DNA of 64,000 bases, from assembly GCF_004798585.1 (NCBI RefSeq), contig NZ_PPXQ01000017.1:1-64000 (forward strand). The letters are read 5' to 3'. Made by a program: the position numbers and the translations under genes. How positions within the stretch are numbered: position 1 is the stretch's first letter; every line of letters starts with the position of its first letter. The notes beneath the pieces were generated by a model. It was not told the origin of the DNA. It saw only the letters and a list, made by a program, of their open reading frames with translations, and did no database searches. This stretch comes from Massilia sp. Mn16-1_5. GTDB lineage: Bacteria; Pseudomonadota; Gammaproteobacteria; Burkholderiales; Burkholderiaceae_D. This document shows positions 39,622-46,887 of this stretch, piece by piece.

Positions 39622-41499
39622 ATGAATCGCTATCCCGTCTGGAAATACATACTGATCGCTGTCGCGCTCCTGCTGGGCGCGCTGTACACGGCGCCTAATT
39701 ACTTCGGCGAATCGCCGGCGTTGCAGGTCACGACCGGCAAGACGGCCGTCAAGATCACGAGCGACACCACGGCCCGGGTCGCGGACGTGCTGAAACGTGA
39801 AGGTGTTCCGGCAAACCAGGTGACCCTGGACGGTTCGAGCAACTCCTCGGCCGTGCGCGCCCGCTTCGACACCACCGATGCCCAGTTCAAGGCCAAGCTC
39901 GCGCTCGAGCGCCAGCTGAACCGCGACGCGACCGACCCCGACTACATCGTCACCGTCAACCTGGTCAAGAATACGCCTGCCTGGATGCAGAAACTGCGCG
40001 CGCTGCCGATGAACCTCGGCCTCGACCTGCGCGGCGGCGTCCACTTCCTGCTGCAGGTCGATGCCAAGGCCGTGCTGGAAACCAAGATGAAGGGCACGCA
40101 AGCGAGCGTGCGCAGCATCCTGCGCGACAAGAACGTTCGCCACGCCGGTATCGAGCGTAACGGCAACACCGTCGAAGTCACGTTCCGCGATGCCGAAACC
40201 CGCAATGCCGCGCGCAATGTCCTGTCGAGCCAGATCCAGGACCTGCAGCTGGCCGACGCCGCCGACGGCAGCGACCTGAAACTGCTCGTCACCCTGAAGC
40301 CGGAAGCGCTCAAGCGCACCGTCGAAGAAGGCGTGAACCAGAACATCACGACCCTGTCCAAGCGTATCAACGAACTCGGCGTGACCGAGCCGGTCATCCA
40401 GCGCCAGGGCGCCGACCGCATCGTCGTGCAGCTGCCGGGCGTGCAGGACGTGGCCCGTGCAAAGGACATCATCGGCCGCACCGCGACCCTGGAGATGCGC
40501 ATGGTCGATTCCAGCGTGACCCCGGGCACCGAACTGTCGGCCGCGATTCCGCTCAATTCCGAACTGTTCACCGAAGGCCGTGGCGCCCCGGTCGTGGTCT
40601 CGAAAGACATCATCCTGACCGGCGACTACATCTCCAGTGCGGTTGCCACCTTCGACCAGAACCAGCAGCCGGCCGTCTCGATCGACCTGAACGGCGACGG
40701 CGGCCGCAAGATCCGCCTCGTGACCCGCGAAAACATCGGCAAGCGCATGGCGGTCCTGCTGAAAGAGAAGGGCAAATATACGGTCCCGACCGCCCCGACC
40801 ATCCAGGGCGAACTCGGCTCGACCTTCCAGATCACCGGCATCGGCAGCATCCAGGACGCCAATGAACTGGCGCTGCTGCTGCGCTCGGGCGCGCTGTCGG
40901 CACCGATGGAATTCATCGAAGAACGCGTGGTCGGCCCGCAGCTCGGCGCCGAAAACATCAGCCGCGGCCTGCACTCGACGGTATGGGGCTTCGTCGCCAT
41001 TGCCATCTTCATGATCATCTACTACCACGTATTCGGCGTGTTCAGCTCGCTGGCACTGGCCGCCAACGTGCTGTTCCTGCTGGCGCTGCTGTCGATGCTG
41101 CAGGCAACGCTGACCCTGCCGGGTATCGCGGCAATCGCGCTCGCGCTGGGTATGGCGATCGACGCGAACGTGCTGATCAACGAGCGTATCCGCGAAGAGC
41201 TGCGCGCCGGCGCCACGGCGCAGCAGGCCATCACGCAGGGCTTCAGCCATGCCTGGGACACGATTTTCGACTCCAACGTGACCACCCTGATCGTCGGCCT
41301 GGCGCTGCTGATCTTCGGTTCGGGCGCGGTGCGCGGCTTCGCCGTCGTCCATACCCTGGGCATCCTGACCTCGATGTTCTCGGCCGTGTTCGTCATGCGC
41401 GGCATCGTCAACTTCTGGTACGGCCGCCGCGGCAAGAAAGTGTCCAAGCTGTCGGTGGGCACTGTCTGGACCCCGGGCCTGCCCGCTGAAAAGAAATAA
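39622..41499 (+). CDS. secD: Protein translocase subunit SecD
   Basis: A 625-residue inner-membrane protein that uses the proton motive force to pull exported proteins through SecYEG. TM1 spans about residues 8-27. The large periplasmic P1 region contains MNLGLDLRGGVHFLLQVD, the SecD signature. Five more helices lie in the C-terminal part, with AIALALGMAIDANVLINERI (D4-type motif) and GSGAVRGFAVVHTLGI. Length is normal. secF begins 15 bp downstream. Confidence 0.97.
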   Translation: MNRYPVWKYILIAVALLLGALYTAPNYFGESPALQVTTGKTAVKITSDTTARVADVLKREGVPANQVTLDGSSNSSAVRARFDTTDAQFKAKLALERQLNRDATDPDYIVTVNLVKNTPAWMQKLRALPMNLGLDLRGGVHFLLQVDAKAVLETKMKGTQASVRSILRDKNVRHAGIERNGNTVEVTFRDAETRNAARNVLSSQIQDLQLADAADGSDLKLLVTLKPEALKRTVEEGVNQNITTLSKRINELGVTEPVIQRQGADRIVVQLPGVQDVARAKDIIGRTATLEMRMVDSSVTPGTELSAAIPLNSELFTEGRGAPVVVSKDIILTGDYISSAVATFDQNQQPAVSIDLNGDGGRKIRLVTRENIGKRMAVLLKEKGKYTVPTAPTIQGELGSTFQITGIGSIQDANELALLLRSGALSAPMEFIEERVVGPQLGAENISRGLHSTVWGFVAIAIFMIIYYHVFGVFSSLALAANVLFLLALLSMLQATLTLPGIAAIALALGMAIDANVLINERIREELRAGATAQQAITQGFSHAWDTIFDSNVTTLIVGLALLIFGSGAVRGFAVVHTLGILTSMFSAVFVMRGIVNFWYGRRGKKVSKLSVGTVWTPGLPAEKK

Positions 41500-41514
41500 A
41501 GACTAGGAATCGTC

Positions 41515-42534
41515 ATGGAATTTTTCAAAATCAAGCGGGACATCCCGTTCATGCGCCACGCGTTGATCTTCAACGTGATCTCGGCGCTGACCTTCGTCGC
41601 CGCCGTGTTCTTCCTGGTGACCAAGGGCCTGCATCTCTCGGTCGAGTTCACCGGCGGCACCGTGATGGAACTGCGTTATCCGCATGCGGCCGACCAGGAA
41701 AAGATCCGCGCCACGCTGCGTTCGATCGGCCATGAAGCGCCGGAAGTGGCCAGCTTCGGCACCGCCCAGGACATCATGCTGCGCCTGCCGCCGGTGAAGA
41801 CCGCCGCCGGCGCCACGGTGTCGTCGGAAGCCTTCGCTGCCGTCTGCGCGTCCGAAGGCGGCACGCCGAAGCAGGTAACCGTGACGGAAAAGGGCCAGCC
41901 GGTGGCACGTACCAGCTGCGCAAACGCGGCCGGTGCCGAACTGGTGACGCTGCAGCGTGTCGACTTCGTCGGACCGCAGGTCGGCGACGAGCTGGCGCAC
42001 GACGGCCTGAACGCCCTGATCATGGTCGTGGTCGGCGTCGTGATCTACCTGGCCGTGCGCTTCGAGTGGAAGTTCGCCGTCGCCGCCATCCTGGCGAACC
42101 TGCACGACGTCGTCATCATTCTCGGCTTCTTCGCCTTCTTCCAGTGGGAATTCTCGCTGACGGTGCTGGCGGCCGTGCTGGCGGTGCTGGGCTACTCGGT
42201 GAACGAATCGGTCGTCATCTTCGACCGGATCCGCGAAACCTTCCGCAAGCAGCGCAAGATGAGCGTGACCGAGGTCATCGACCACGCGATCACCAGCACC
42301 ATCTCGCGTACCATCATCACCCACGCCTCGACCCAGATGATGGTGCTGTCGATGCTGTTCTTCGGCGGCCCGTCGCTGCACCACTTCGCCTTGGCGCTGA
42401 CGATCGGCATCTGCTTCGGTATCTATTCGTCGGTGTTCGTGGCCGCCGCGCTGGCGATGTGGTTCGGCGTCAAGCGCGAAGACCTGATCAAGCCGGTCAA
42501 GGAAAAGGACGAAACGGACGGCGCCGTCGTCTGA
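41515..42534 (+). CDS. secF: Protein translocase subunit SecF
   Basis: A 339-residue partner of SecD. TM1 (about residues 20-40) is followed by GLHLSVEFTGGTVMELRYP, the SecF periplasmic signature. The remaining five helices include VAVLGYSVNESVVIFDRIRE and the SRTIITHASTQMMVL region. The periplasmic domain has an insert of about 25 residues (CASEGGTPKQVTVTEKGQP) compared with E. coli SecF, as I recall its length (323). A strong terminator lies 37 bp after the stop. Confidence 0.97.
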   Translation: MEFFKIKRDIPFMRHALIFNVISALTFVAAVFFLVTKGLHLSVEFTGGTVMELRYPHAADQEKIRATLRSIGHEAPEVASFGTAQDIMLRLPPVKTAAGATVSSEAFAAVCASEGGTPKQVTVTEKGQPVARTSCANAAGAELVTLQRVDFVGPQVGDELAHDGLNALIMVVVGVVIYLAVRFEWKFAVAAILANLHDVVIILGFFAFFQWEFSLTVLAAVLAVLGYSVNESVVIFDRIRETFRKQRKMSVTEVIDHAITSTISRTIITHASTQMMVLSMLFFGGPSLHHFALALTIGICFGIYSSVFVAAALAMWFGVKREDLIKPVKEKDETDGAVV

Positions 42535-42571
42535 TCGTGTCACGGCATGCCTGCATGCCGATCCAAAAAAA

Positions 42572-42606
42572 ATGCCGCGCGATTAACAATCGGGCGGCAT
42601 TTTTCA
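42572..42606 (+). terminator. Intrinsic terminator after secF
   Basis: A stem ATGCCGCGCGATT/AATCGGGCGGCAT (42572-42584 with 42588-42600, one mismatch) is followed by TTTTTC. A run of eight A residues just left of it gives a T-run on the other strand, so it could work in both directions. A second perfect palindrome CGGCATGC-CT-GCATGCCG lies at 42543-42560. Confidence 0.85.
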
Positions 42607-42694
42607 TTATTGTGTCGCTTTCTCAGCCATTTCACCCGCTTTGCATATCGATTTTCACAAAGAAATTACTCAAAAGTGAAATTTAGCTCGCCTG

Positions 42695-42738
42695 TGTGAG
42701 TTATCGCACAGAGTGTATGGATAGCGAAACCTTATAGT
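42695..42738 (+). promoter_or_regulatory. CRP-type site and -10 box of sRNA A
   Basis: A TGTGA-N6-GCACA site (42695-42710, centre 42702.5) matches nine of ten fixed positions of the CRP consensus TGTGA-N6-TCACA. A TATAGT -10 box lies at 42733-42738. No good -35 hexamer is seen. With transcription starting at about 42744 the site is centred at -41.5, the class II activator position. The block GCACAGAGTGT (42706-42716) is identical in the second unit. Confidence 0.65.
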
Positions 42739-42743
42739 GGAAC

Positions 42744-42808
42744 CGTCTCTTTCAGGACATCCCTAGTTTTGGACTTCACCCGCTCCCCCTCGGAGCGGGT
42801 TTTTTTTG
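42744..42808 (+). ncRNA. Small RNA A of a tandem sibling pair
   Basis: A predicted transcript of about 65 nt. Its first 33 nt (42744-42776) are identical to those of a second unit 157 bp downstream, although flanking sequence has diverged. The core begins CGTCTCTTTCAGGACATCCC and contains little self-pairing. It runs straight into an intrinsic terminator, stem 42778-42786 with 42792-42800, then TTTTTTTT. No open reading frame is credible. A pyrimidine-rich 5' end, an unpaired conserved seed and a U-tailed terminator are typical of Hfq-dependent trans-acting sRNAs. Family unknown to me; a role as sponge for CsrA (GGA motifs) is an alternative. Confidence 0.7.
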
Positions 42809-42852
42809 CCCCAACGATAAATTGTGAAAACGGTAGAGAAAGATGTTACAAG

Positions 42853-42895
42853 TGTGAAGTGGCGCACAGAGTGTGCGGGAACCGGGAACTAATAT
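42853..42895 (+). promoter_or_regulatory. CRP-type site and -10 box of sRNA B
   Basis: TGTGA-N6-GCACA (42853-42868, centre 42860.5) is conserved with unit A while its six spacer bases differ. The -10 box TAATAT lies at 42890-42895. Transcription starting at 42901-42902 puts the centre at -40.5 to -41.5. The 11 bases GCACAGAGTGT (42864-42874) are identical to unit A. Confidence 0.65.
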
Positions 42896-42900
42896 GGACT

Positions 42901-42964
42901 CGTCTCTTTCAGGACATCCCTAGTTTTGGACTTTGCCCGCTCCCTGAGCGGGCATTTTTTTTTG
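42901..42964 (+). ncRNA. Small RNA B of a tandem sibling pair
   Basis: The second predicted sRNA, about 64 nt. Positions 42901-42933 repeat the 33-nt core of sRNA A without a change. The terminator has the same placement but a different sequence: stem 42935-42942 with 42946-42953 around CCT, then ATTTTTTTTT. Terminator stems differ between A and B by compensated changes while the core is frozen, which argues for a functional RNA rather than a recent duplication. It ends 5 bp before a type B repeat and converges on the HDOD gene. Confidence 0.7.
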
Positions 42965-42968
42965 GGAC

Positions 42969-43044
42969 GTAGGGTGGGCGCCCCGTGCCCACCATATATA
43001 TGCGCACCGTGGCACGCCAGGTGGGCACAGGGCGCCCACCCTAC
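42969..43044. repeat. Intergenic palindrome, type B copy 1
   Basis: Arms of 25 bases, 42969-42993 and 43020-43044, are reverse complements with a single mismatch, around a 26-base loop. The arm reads GTAGGGTGGGCGCCCCGTGC and on to CCCACC. The right arm abuts the stop codon of the HDOD gene exactly. A close relative lies at 61908-61979. Confidence 0.88.
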
Positions 43045-43878
43045 TCACAGCAAGGCCGACGTCAGGCTCTGCACTTCGTGCGCCGACTCTTCCATGATGC
43101 GCGCCAGCGTGCCGTCACCGACGGCGAAGTCGATGGTCGCCGCAGCCTGTACCGTGGTCGCGCCCGGACGTTCCAGCAAGGGAGAGGGAACCGGCGACAG
43201 GTCATTCGCCAGCAGCAGGGTATCGCCCAGGGTTTCCGGCGGCAGCGCGCGCATGCCGTTCCACATGGCTTCGATCGCGCCCATCACCGGCGCCGGCACG
43301 CCCAGTCTCAGCAGCACGCCGCGGCCGACCGCCACTTCGCCATGTTCCAGCCACTCGTCGGCATCGCCATCGAGCAGGCCCGGGTACAAATGCGCCTGCG
43401 ACAGCATGTAGAAGCCGCCGACCTCGTGCACGATACCCGCGAACATCGCCGTTTCCGGATCGACGAAGGAAACGCGGCGCGCGATCACCTGGGCCAGCGC
43501 GGCCACGTGGGCCGAGTGGCGCCACAGCGCATCGGCACGGGCGCGCAGGTCAGGATCGGTGATTTCGCTGCTCAGCTGACGCACGATGACGCTGGCCGCC
43601 AGCGCGCCCAGCGTGCGGAAACCGACGCGCTGGACCGCTGCACGCACGTTGGTCACGTCGTTGCCGGAGCGGTTATAGGTAACGGAGTTGGCAATCGCCA
43701 CGGTGCGCGCCGCCAGCAGGGGCTCGGCCTGGACCAGGCGGGCCGCCGCATCGGCATGGCATTCGGGATCGTTCAGGGCTTGCTGCAGCCTGAGCGTGGC
43801 GTCGACATTCGTCGGGAAGCTGAGTTCGCCGCGAATGGCCTGTGCCGCGATACTCTTGAGGGCGTCGAGTCTGTCCAT
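43045..43878 (-). CDS. HDOD-domain protein
   Basis: A 277-residue cytoplasmic protein with one HDOD domain, a degenerate HD-type fold without the catalytic His-Asp pairs of phosphodiesterases. Typical stretches are ELSFPTNVDATLRLQQALND, VQAEPLLAARTVAIANSVTY and VRAAVQRVGFRTLGALAASVIV, then FAGIVHEVGGFYML. HDOD proteins take part in signalling, often with c-di-GMP or phosphorelay partners, but no partner domain or gene is next to it. It stands alone on the minus strand. Confidence 0.85.
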   Translation of the reverse strand: MDRLDALKSIAAQAIRGELSFPTNVDATLRLQQALNDPECHADAAARLVQAEPLLAARTVAIANSVTYNRSGNDVTNVRAAVQRVGFRTLGALAASVIVRQLSSEITDPDLRARADALWRHSAHVAALAQVIARRVSFVDPETAMFAGIVHEVGGFYMLSQAHLYPGLLDGDADEWLEHGEVAVGRGVLLRLGVPAPVMGAIEAMWNGMRALPPETLGDTLLLANDLSPVPSPLLERPGATTVQAAATIDFAVGDGTLARIMEESAHEVQSLTSALL

Positions 43879-43959
43879 CGAAAAATTATACCTGCAATGG
43901 TCAGACTCACCCCAGGCAAAATTTGCCGTGGGGCACTTTTACAACGGCAGAGTAGGTAC

Positions 43960-44241
43960 TTACTCTTCGCTGAAGATGGCGTCGCAGCCTTCCTTCAGCT
44001 CCTCGGTGTCCTGCAGCTCGTCCACCAGGCCGAGGTCGATCAGCTCTTCGACGGCATTCATGAAGTTGTTCAATTTCGCTGCGCCGATCAGGCGATAGAT
44101 TTCGCCGGCTTCGTTGCGCACGCCGATCAGCATCTTGTGCTGGCGGACTTCTTCCTCGGTAGCCACGTCGAGCAAGATATTGCCGATGATATGCTTGTCG
44201 AAGTGGGCGGGCTTTTTGCCCTCGAGCAGGGTGGTTTTCAA
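43960..44241 (-). CDS. Small acidic protein translationally coupled to MarR regulator
   Basis: A 93-residue acidic protein of unknown family. It starts MKTTLLEGKKPAHFDKHIIG and ends in a strongly acidic helix (VDELQDTEELKEGCDAIFSEE). The start is a TTG with GGAAG five bases upstream; the TTG overlaps the TGA of the MarR gene as TTGA, so ribosomes can reinitiate directly. A longer frame to 44760 is an antiphase shadow of marR. The alternating helical pattern (NNFMNAVEELIDLGLVDEL) suggests a small helical protein-binding module, perhaps modulating the regulator; that is inference. Confidence 0.72.
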   Translation of the reverse strand: MKTTLLEGKKPAHFDKHIIGNILLDVATEEEVRQHKMLIGVRNEAGEIYRLIGAAKLNNFMNAVEELIDLGLVDELQDTEELKEGCDAIFSEE

Positions 44242-44708
44242 GATTCTTCCTTTTGTTGTAGTGATAAGGGGGACGGGCGTCCGGCGTTGCCAATGCGCTC
44301 GCGCAGCTTCTTCAAAGCGCCATCCATCTCGTCGAACTCGGCCTCGCTGTACTCCGCAAACAATTGCTTGCCATGGGCGACCACTTTCGGGAACACCTCC
44401 CGGAACACGGCATCGCCCGCGGCGCTCAGGCGCACGTGGAAAGAGCGCTTGTCGTCGCTGCTGCGTTCGCGCAGCACGATGCCCTTCTGTTCGAGGCGCT
44501 CGATGACGCCGGTCAGCGTGCCCTTGGTGATCAGGGTGCGCTCGCCGAGTTCCTTGTAGCTCATGCCCTCGGTATTGCCCAGTGTCGCGATGATGTCGAA
44601 TTGCGCGTGCGTCAAACCGTATTGCCGCACTGTCTCGCCCGAATACCGCTCGAAACCTTGCAGGCATTCGGCCAGCAAGCGGACGCTTTTTAAATATCGT
44701 TCCCCCAT
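44238..44708 (-). CDS. MarR-family transcriptional regulator
   Basis: A 156-residue winged-helix repressor. The DNA-binding core is LTHAQFDIIATLGNTEGMSY, then KELGERTLITKGTLTGVIERLEQKGIV and the wing RERSSDDKRSFHVRLSAAG, a textbook MarR layout. Such dimers respond to phenolic or other small ligands. It is divergent from a DMT-family transporter that starts 122 bp away, the usual arrangement of a MarR repressor and its target. It is followed by a coupled 93-residue protein through a 4-bp overlap. Confidence 0.92.
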   Translation of the reverse strand: MGERYLKSVRLLAECLQGFERYSGETVRQYGLTHAQFDIIATLGNTEGMSYKELGERTLITKGTLTGVIERLEQKGIVLRERSSDDKRSFHVRLSAAGDAVFREVFPKVVAHGKQLFAEYSEAEFDEMDGALKKLRERIGNAGRPSPLSLQQKEES

Positions 44709-44830
44709 GACCCAGGATTATAGCTGTCCAGGGGCGAGGGGCGCGCCTGTCAGCAAGCATAGGTCAGCCCGCGGTTCGCCTTTTATGGAAGAGGCGCGTA
44801 CCATAGACGCTTTTGCCGGTTTTACTACGA

Positions 44831-45733
44831 ATGACCCGTCACCTCCACGGCATCCTCGCCCTGTTGCTCGTCACCCTGGTCTGGGGCACGACTTTCCCCG
44901 CCATGAAGGATTTGACGGGCCACTTCTCGGCGGTGTGGATCATCCTGGTGCGGTTTGCCCTGGCGGCACTCTTGCTGTCGCCCTTCCTGTGGCGCGCGAA
45001 ACTGGCCGACGCGAAATCGGGCGCCATCCTCGGCGGCTTGCTGTTCTTCTGCTTCGTGTTCCAGGTCGAGGGCCTGGCGCTGACCAGCTCGAACCGCAAC
45101 GCCTTCATTTGCGGCCTGAACGTGCTGGTCGTGCCCCTGCTCGGCGTGCTGGCCGGACGCCTGCCCGAGCGGCGCATCGTGCTGGCCCTGGTCATGTCGA
45201 TCGCCGGCCTGGCCGCCCTGTGCTGGGACGGCGGCGCCTGGGGCCTGGGCGATTCGCTCGCCCTGATGAGCGCGCTGTGCTTCGGTGTCTACATCAAGGT
45301 GATGGAAGTGCGCACCCGCAGCGCCACCAGATTACTCAGCGTTACCGCCTCTCAAATCGGCACCGTCGCCCTGTGCGCGATGGTGTGGCTGCTGGCGAGA
45401 GAAGTGCCGGGCGATGCTGCCGCCCGCGGCGCCCGGATCGGCGGCGTGGTCACTGCCATCGGCCAGCACGTGTGGAATTTTGCTTATCTCGGCGTGATCG
45501 CCACCGCCGCCATCATCTCGCTGCAAACCTGGGGTCAGTCGCGCACGACGGCCAACGAGGCGGCCGTCGTCTACGCATTCGAGCCGGCCGCCGCCGCCTT
45601 TTTCGGCTACTTCTGGCTGGGCGAGGCGATGACGGCGCGGGGCTGGCTGGGCGGCTTGCTGTTGATCTCCGGTATGATAGTCAGCCAATGGAATTCCGAA
45701 CGCCGGCCCGCCGCCGCGCTGGCCCCCGAGTGA
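44831..45733 (+). CDS. EamA/DMT-family transporter
   Basis: A 300-residue inner-membrane protein with ten predicted helices in two EamA repeats. The first repeat opens LLLVTLVWGTTFPAMKDLTG and includes SSNRNAFICGLNVLVVPLLG; the second ends with YAFEPAAAAFFGYFWLGE, the standard EamA closing motif. These carriers usually export amino acids or metabolites. The ATG at 44831 is chosen; a TTG at 44813 would add six residues. It is divergent from the MarR gene, which may control it. Confidence 0.9.
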   Translation: MTRHLHGILALLLVTLVWGTTFPAMKDLTGHFSAVWIILVRFALAALLLSPFLWRAKLADAKSGAILGGLLFFCFVFQVEGLALTSSNRNAFICGLNVLVVPLLGVLAGRLPERRIVLALVMSIAGLAALCWDGGAWGLGDSLALMSALCFGVYIKVMEVRTRSATRLLSVTASQIGTVALCAMVWLLAREVPGDAAARGARIGGVVTAIGQHVWNFAYLGVIATAAIISLQTWGQSRTTANEAAVVYAFEPAAAAFFGYFWLGEAMTARGWLGGLLLISGMIVSQWNSERRPAAALAPE

Positions 45734-45754
45734 TGACGCGCCTGACCTGTCCCG

Positions 45755-46696
45755 ATGCCGCAAGCTGAACTGTCCGTCCTGGCGCAGGAACGGCCGCTGC
45801 GCATTTTATTGGTCAACGCCGGCGAACCGGACGCCCTGACCTGGTCCGGCCTGGTGCAACCGCTGCGCCAGGCCGCGAAAATCCTCGGCCCCGAGCGCCT
45901 GCACGTCGACGTGCGCAGCCCGGACAAGTTCACGAGCGATGCGCAGCGGCACTGGCACCTGGTGCTGCTGGCTGCCGACGAGGCGCAATCCGGTCTCAAA
46001 CCTGCCAACTTCCGCGCGCTGGTCGAGCGCTGCCGTGCTGCGCCGTTCTGGGGCGGCGTTGGCGCCGGGGTGTTGTGGCTGGCGGAAGCGGGCGCGCTGA
46101 ACGGCGTGCGCACGGCGTTTCCGTGGTCGCTGTATGCCGATGCCGACAGCCGGGCGGACCAGGCGATTTTTACGCCGCACCTGTATGAGATCGATGGGAA
46201 TCGGCTGACCTGCTGTGGTGGCGCCGCATCCGTGGATTTCGCGCTGACCCTGATCGACATCATCTTCGGTTCCAACGTGCAGGCGCCCGTCAAGGAGTTG
46301 CTGTGCGTGGACCGCGTGCGCGGTCGCGAGGAGCGCCAGCGCGTTGCCCTGCAGGCGCGCTTCGGGACGCTGCAGCCGAAGTTGACGGAAGCCGTGACCC
46401 TGATGGAGGCGAATATCGAGGAGCCGCTGTCGACCGATGAGATTGCCCAGCTGGCCGGTGTCTCCCGGCGCCAGCTCGAAAGACTGTTCAAGCAGTATCT
46501 CGGCAGCTTGCCGTCGCGTTATTACCTGGAACTGCGTTTGAACCGGGCGCGGCAGTTGTTGTTGGATACGAATTACTCGATCGTGCAGGTGGGACTGATG
46601 TGCGGCTTTTCGTCGGGGTCGCACTTTTCGACGGCCTTTGGCGCCTTGTTCGGGAATACGCCGCGGGAAGAGCGGCAGCGCAAGCTGGCGGAGTAA
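45755..46696 (+). CDS. GlxA/ArgR-type AraC-family regulator
   Basis: A 313-residue regulator. The N-terminal DJ-1/PfpI-like domain (about 15-185) lacks an obvious catalytic cysteine at the nucleophile elbow (WGGVGAGVLWLAEAG), so it is a sensor. The C-terminal AraC domain (about 210-310) has ISTDEIAQLAGVSRRQLERLFKQYLG-type helices followed by VGLMCGFSSGSHFSTAFGALFG. This is the architecture of Pseudomonas ArgR, the activator of the aru (AST) operon, and an AST operon starts 2.9 kb downstream. Control of that operon is a good but unproven inference. It lies 21 bp after the transporter. Confidence 0.87.
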   Translation: MPQAELSVLAQERPLRILLVNAGEPDALTWSGLVQPLRQAAKILGPERLHVDVRSPDKFTSDAQRHWHLVLLAADEAQSGLKPANFRALVERCRAAPFWGGVGAGVLWLAEAGALNGVRTAFPWSLYADADSRADQAIFTPHLYEIDGNRLTCCGGAASVDFALTLIDIIFGSNVQAPVKELLCVDRVRGREERQRVALQARFGTLQPKLTEAVTLMEANIEEPLSTDEIAQLAGVSRRQLERLFKQYLGSLPSRYYLELRLNRARQLLLDTNYSIVQVGLMCGFSSGSHFSTAFGALFGNTPREERQRKLAE

Positions 46697-46887
46697 GCGT
46701 GCGGGCGCCTGCCGTGCTCGGTGCTAGACTTGTGGCCGTCTGACATCCGATACCGGCTGAGGTCGCGCCCATGCGCCGCGTGCCTCACCCGTACCCCGCG
46801 TTCCGGTTTTCGCCGGCAGCGCCCTTGGCCCAAGCCCGCAGGCTGCGCCCGCTATTCCCATTTCAGCTTCAAGGAGTTCCATTGAGC

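Noticed and set aside
42861..42880. Sigma-54 element in front of sRNA B (TGGCGCAC...TGC)
   Set aside because: GG and GC are 14 bp apart instead of 12, and the GG is missing in unit A, whereas the CRP-type site is kept in both.
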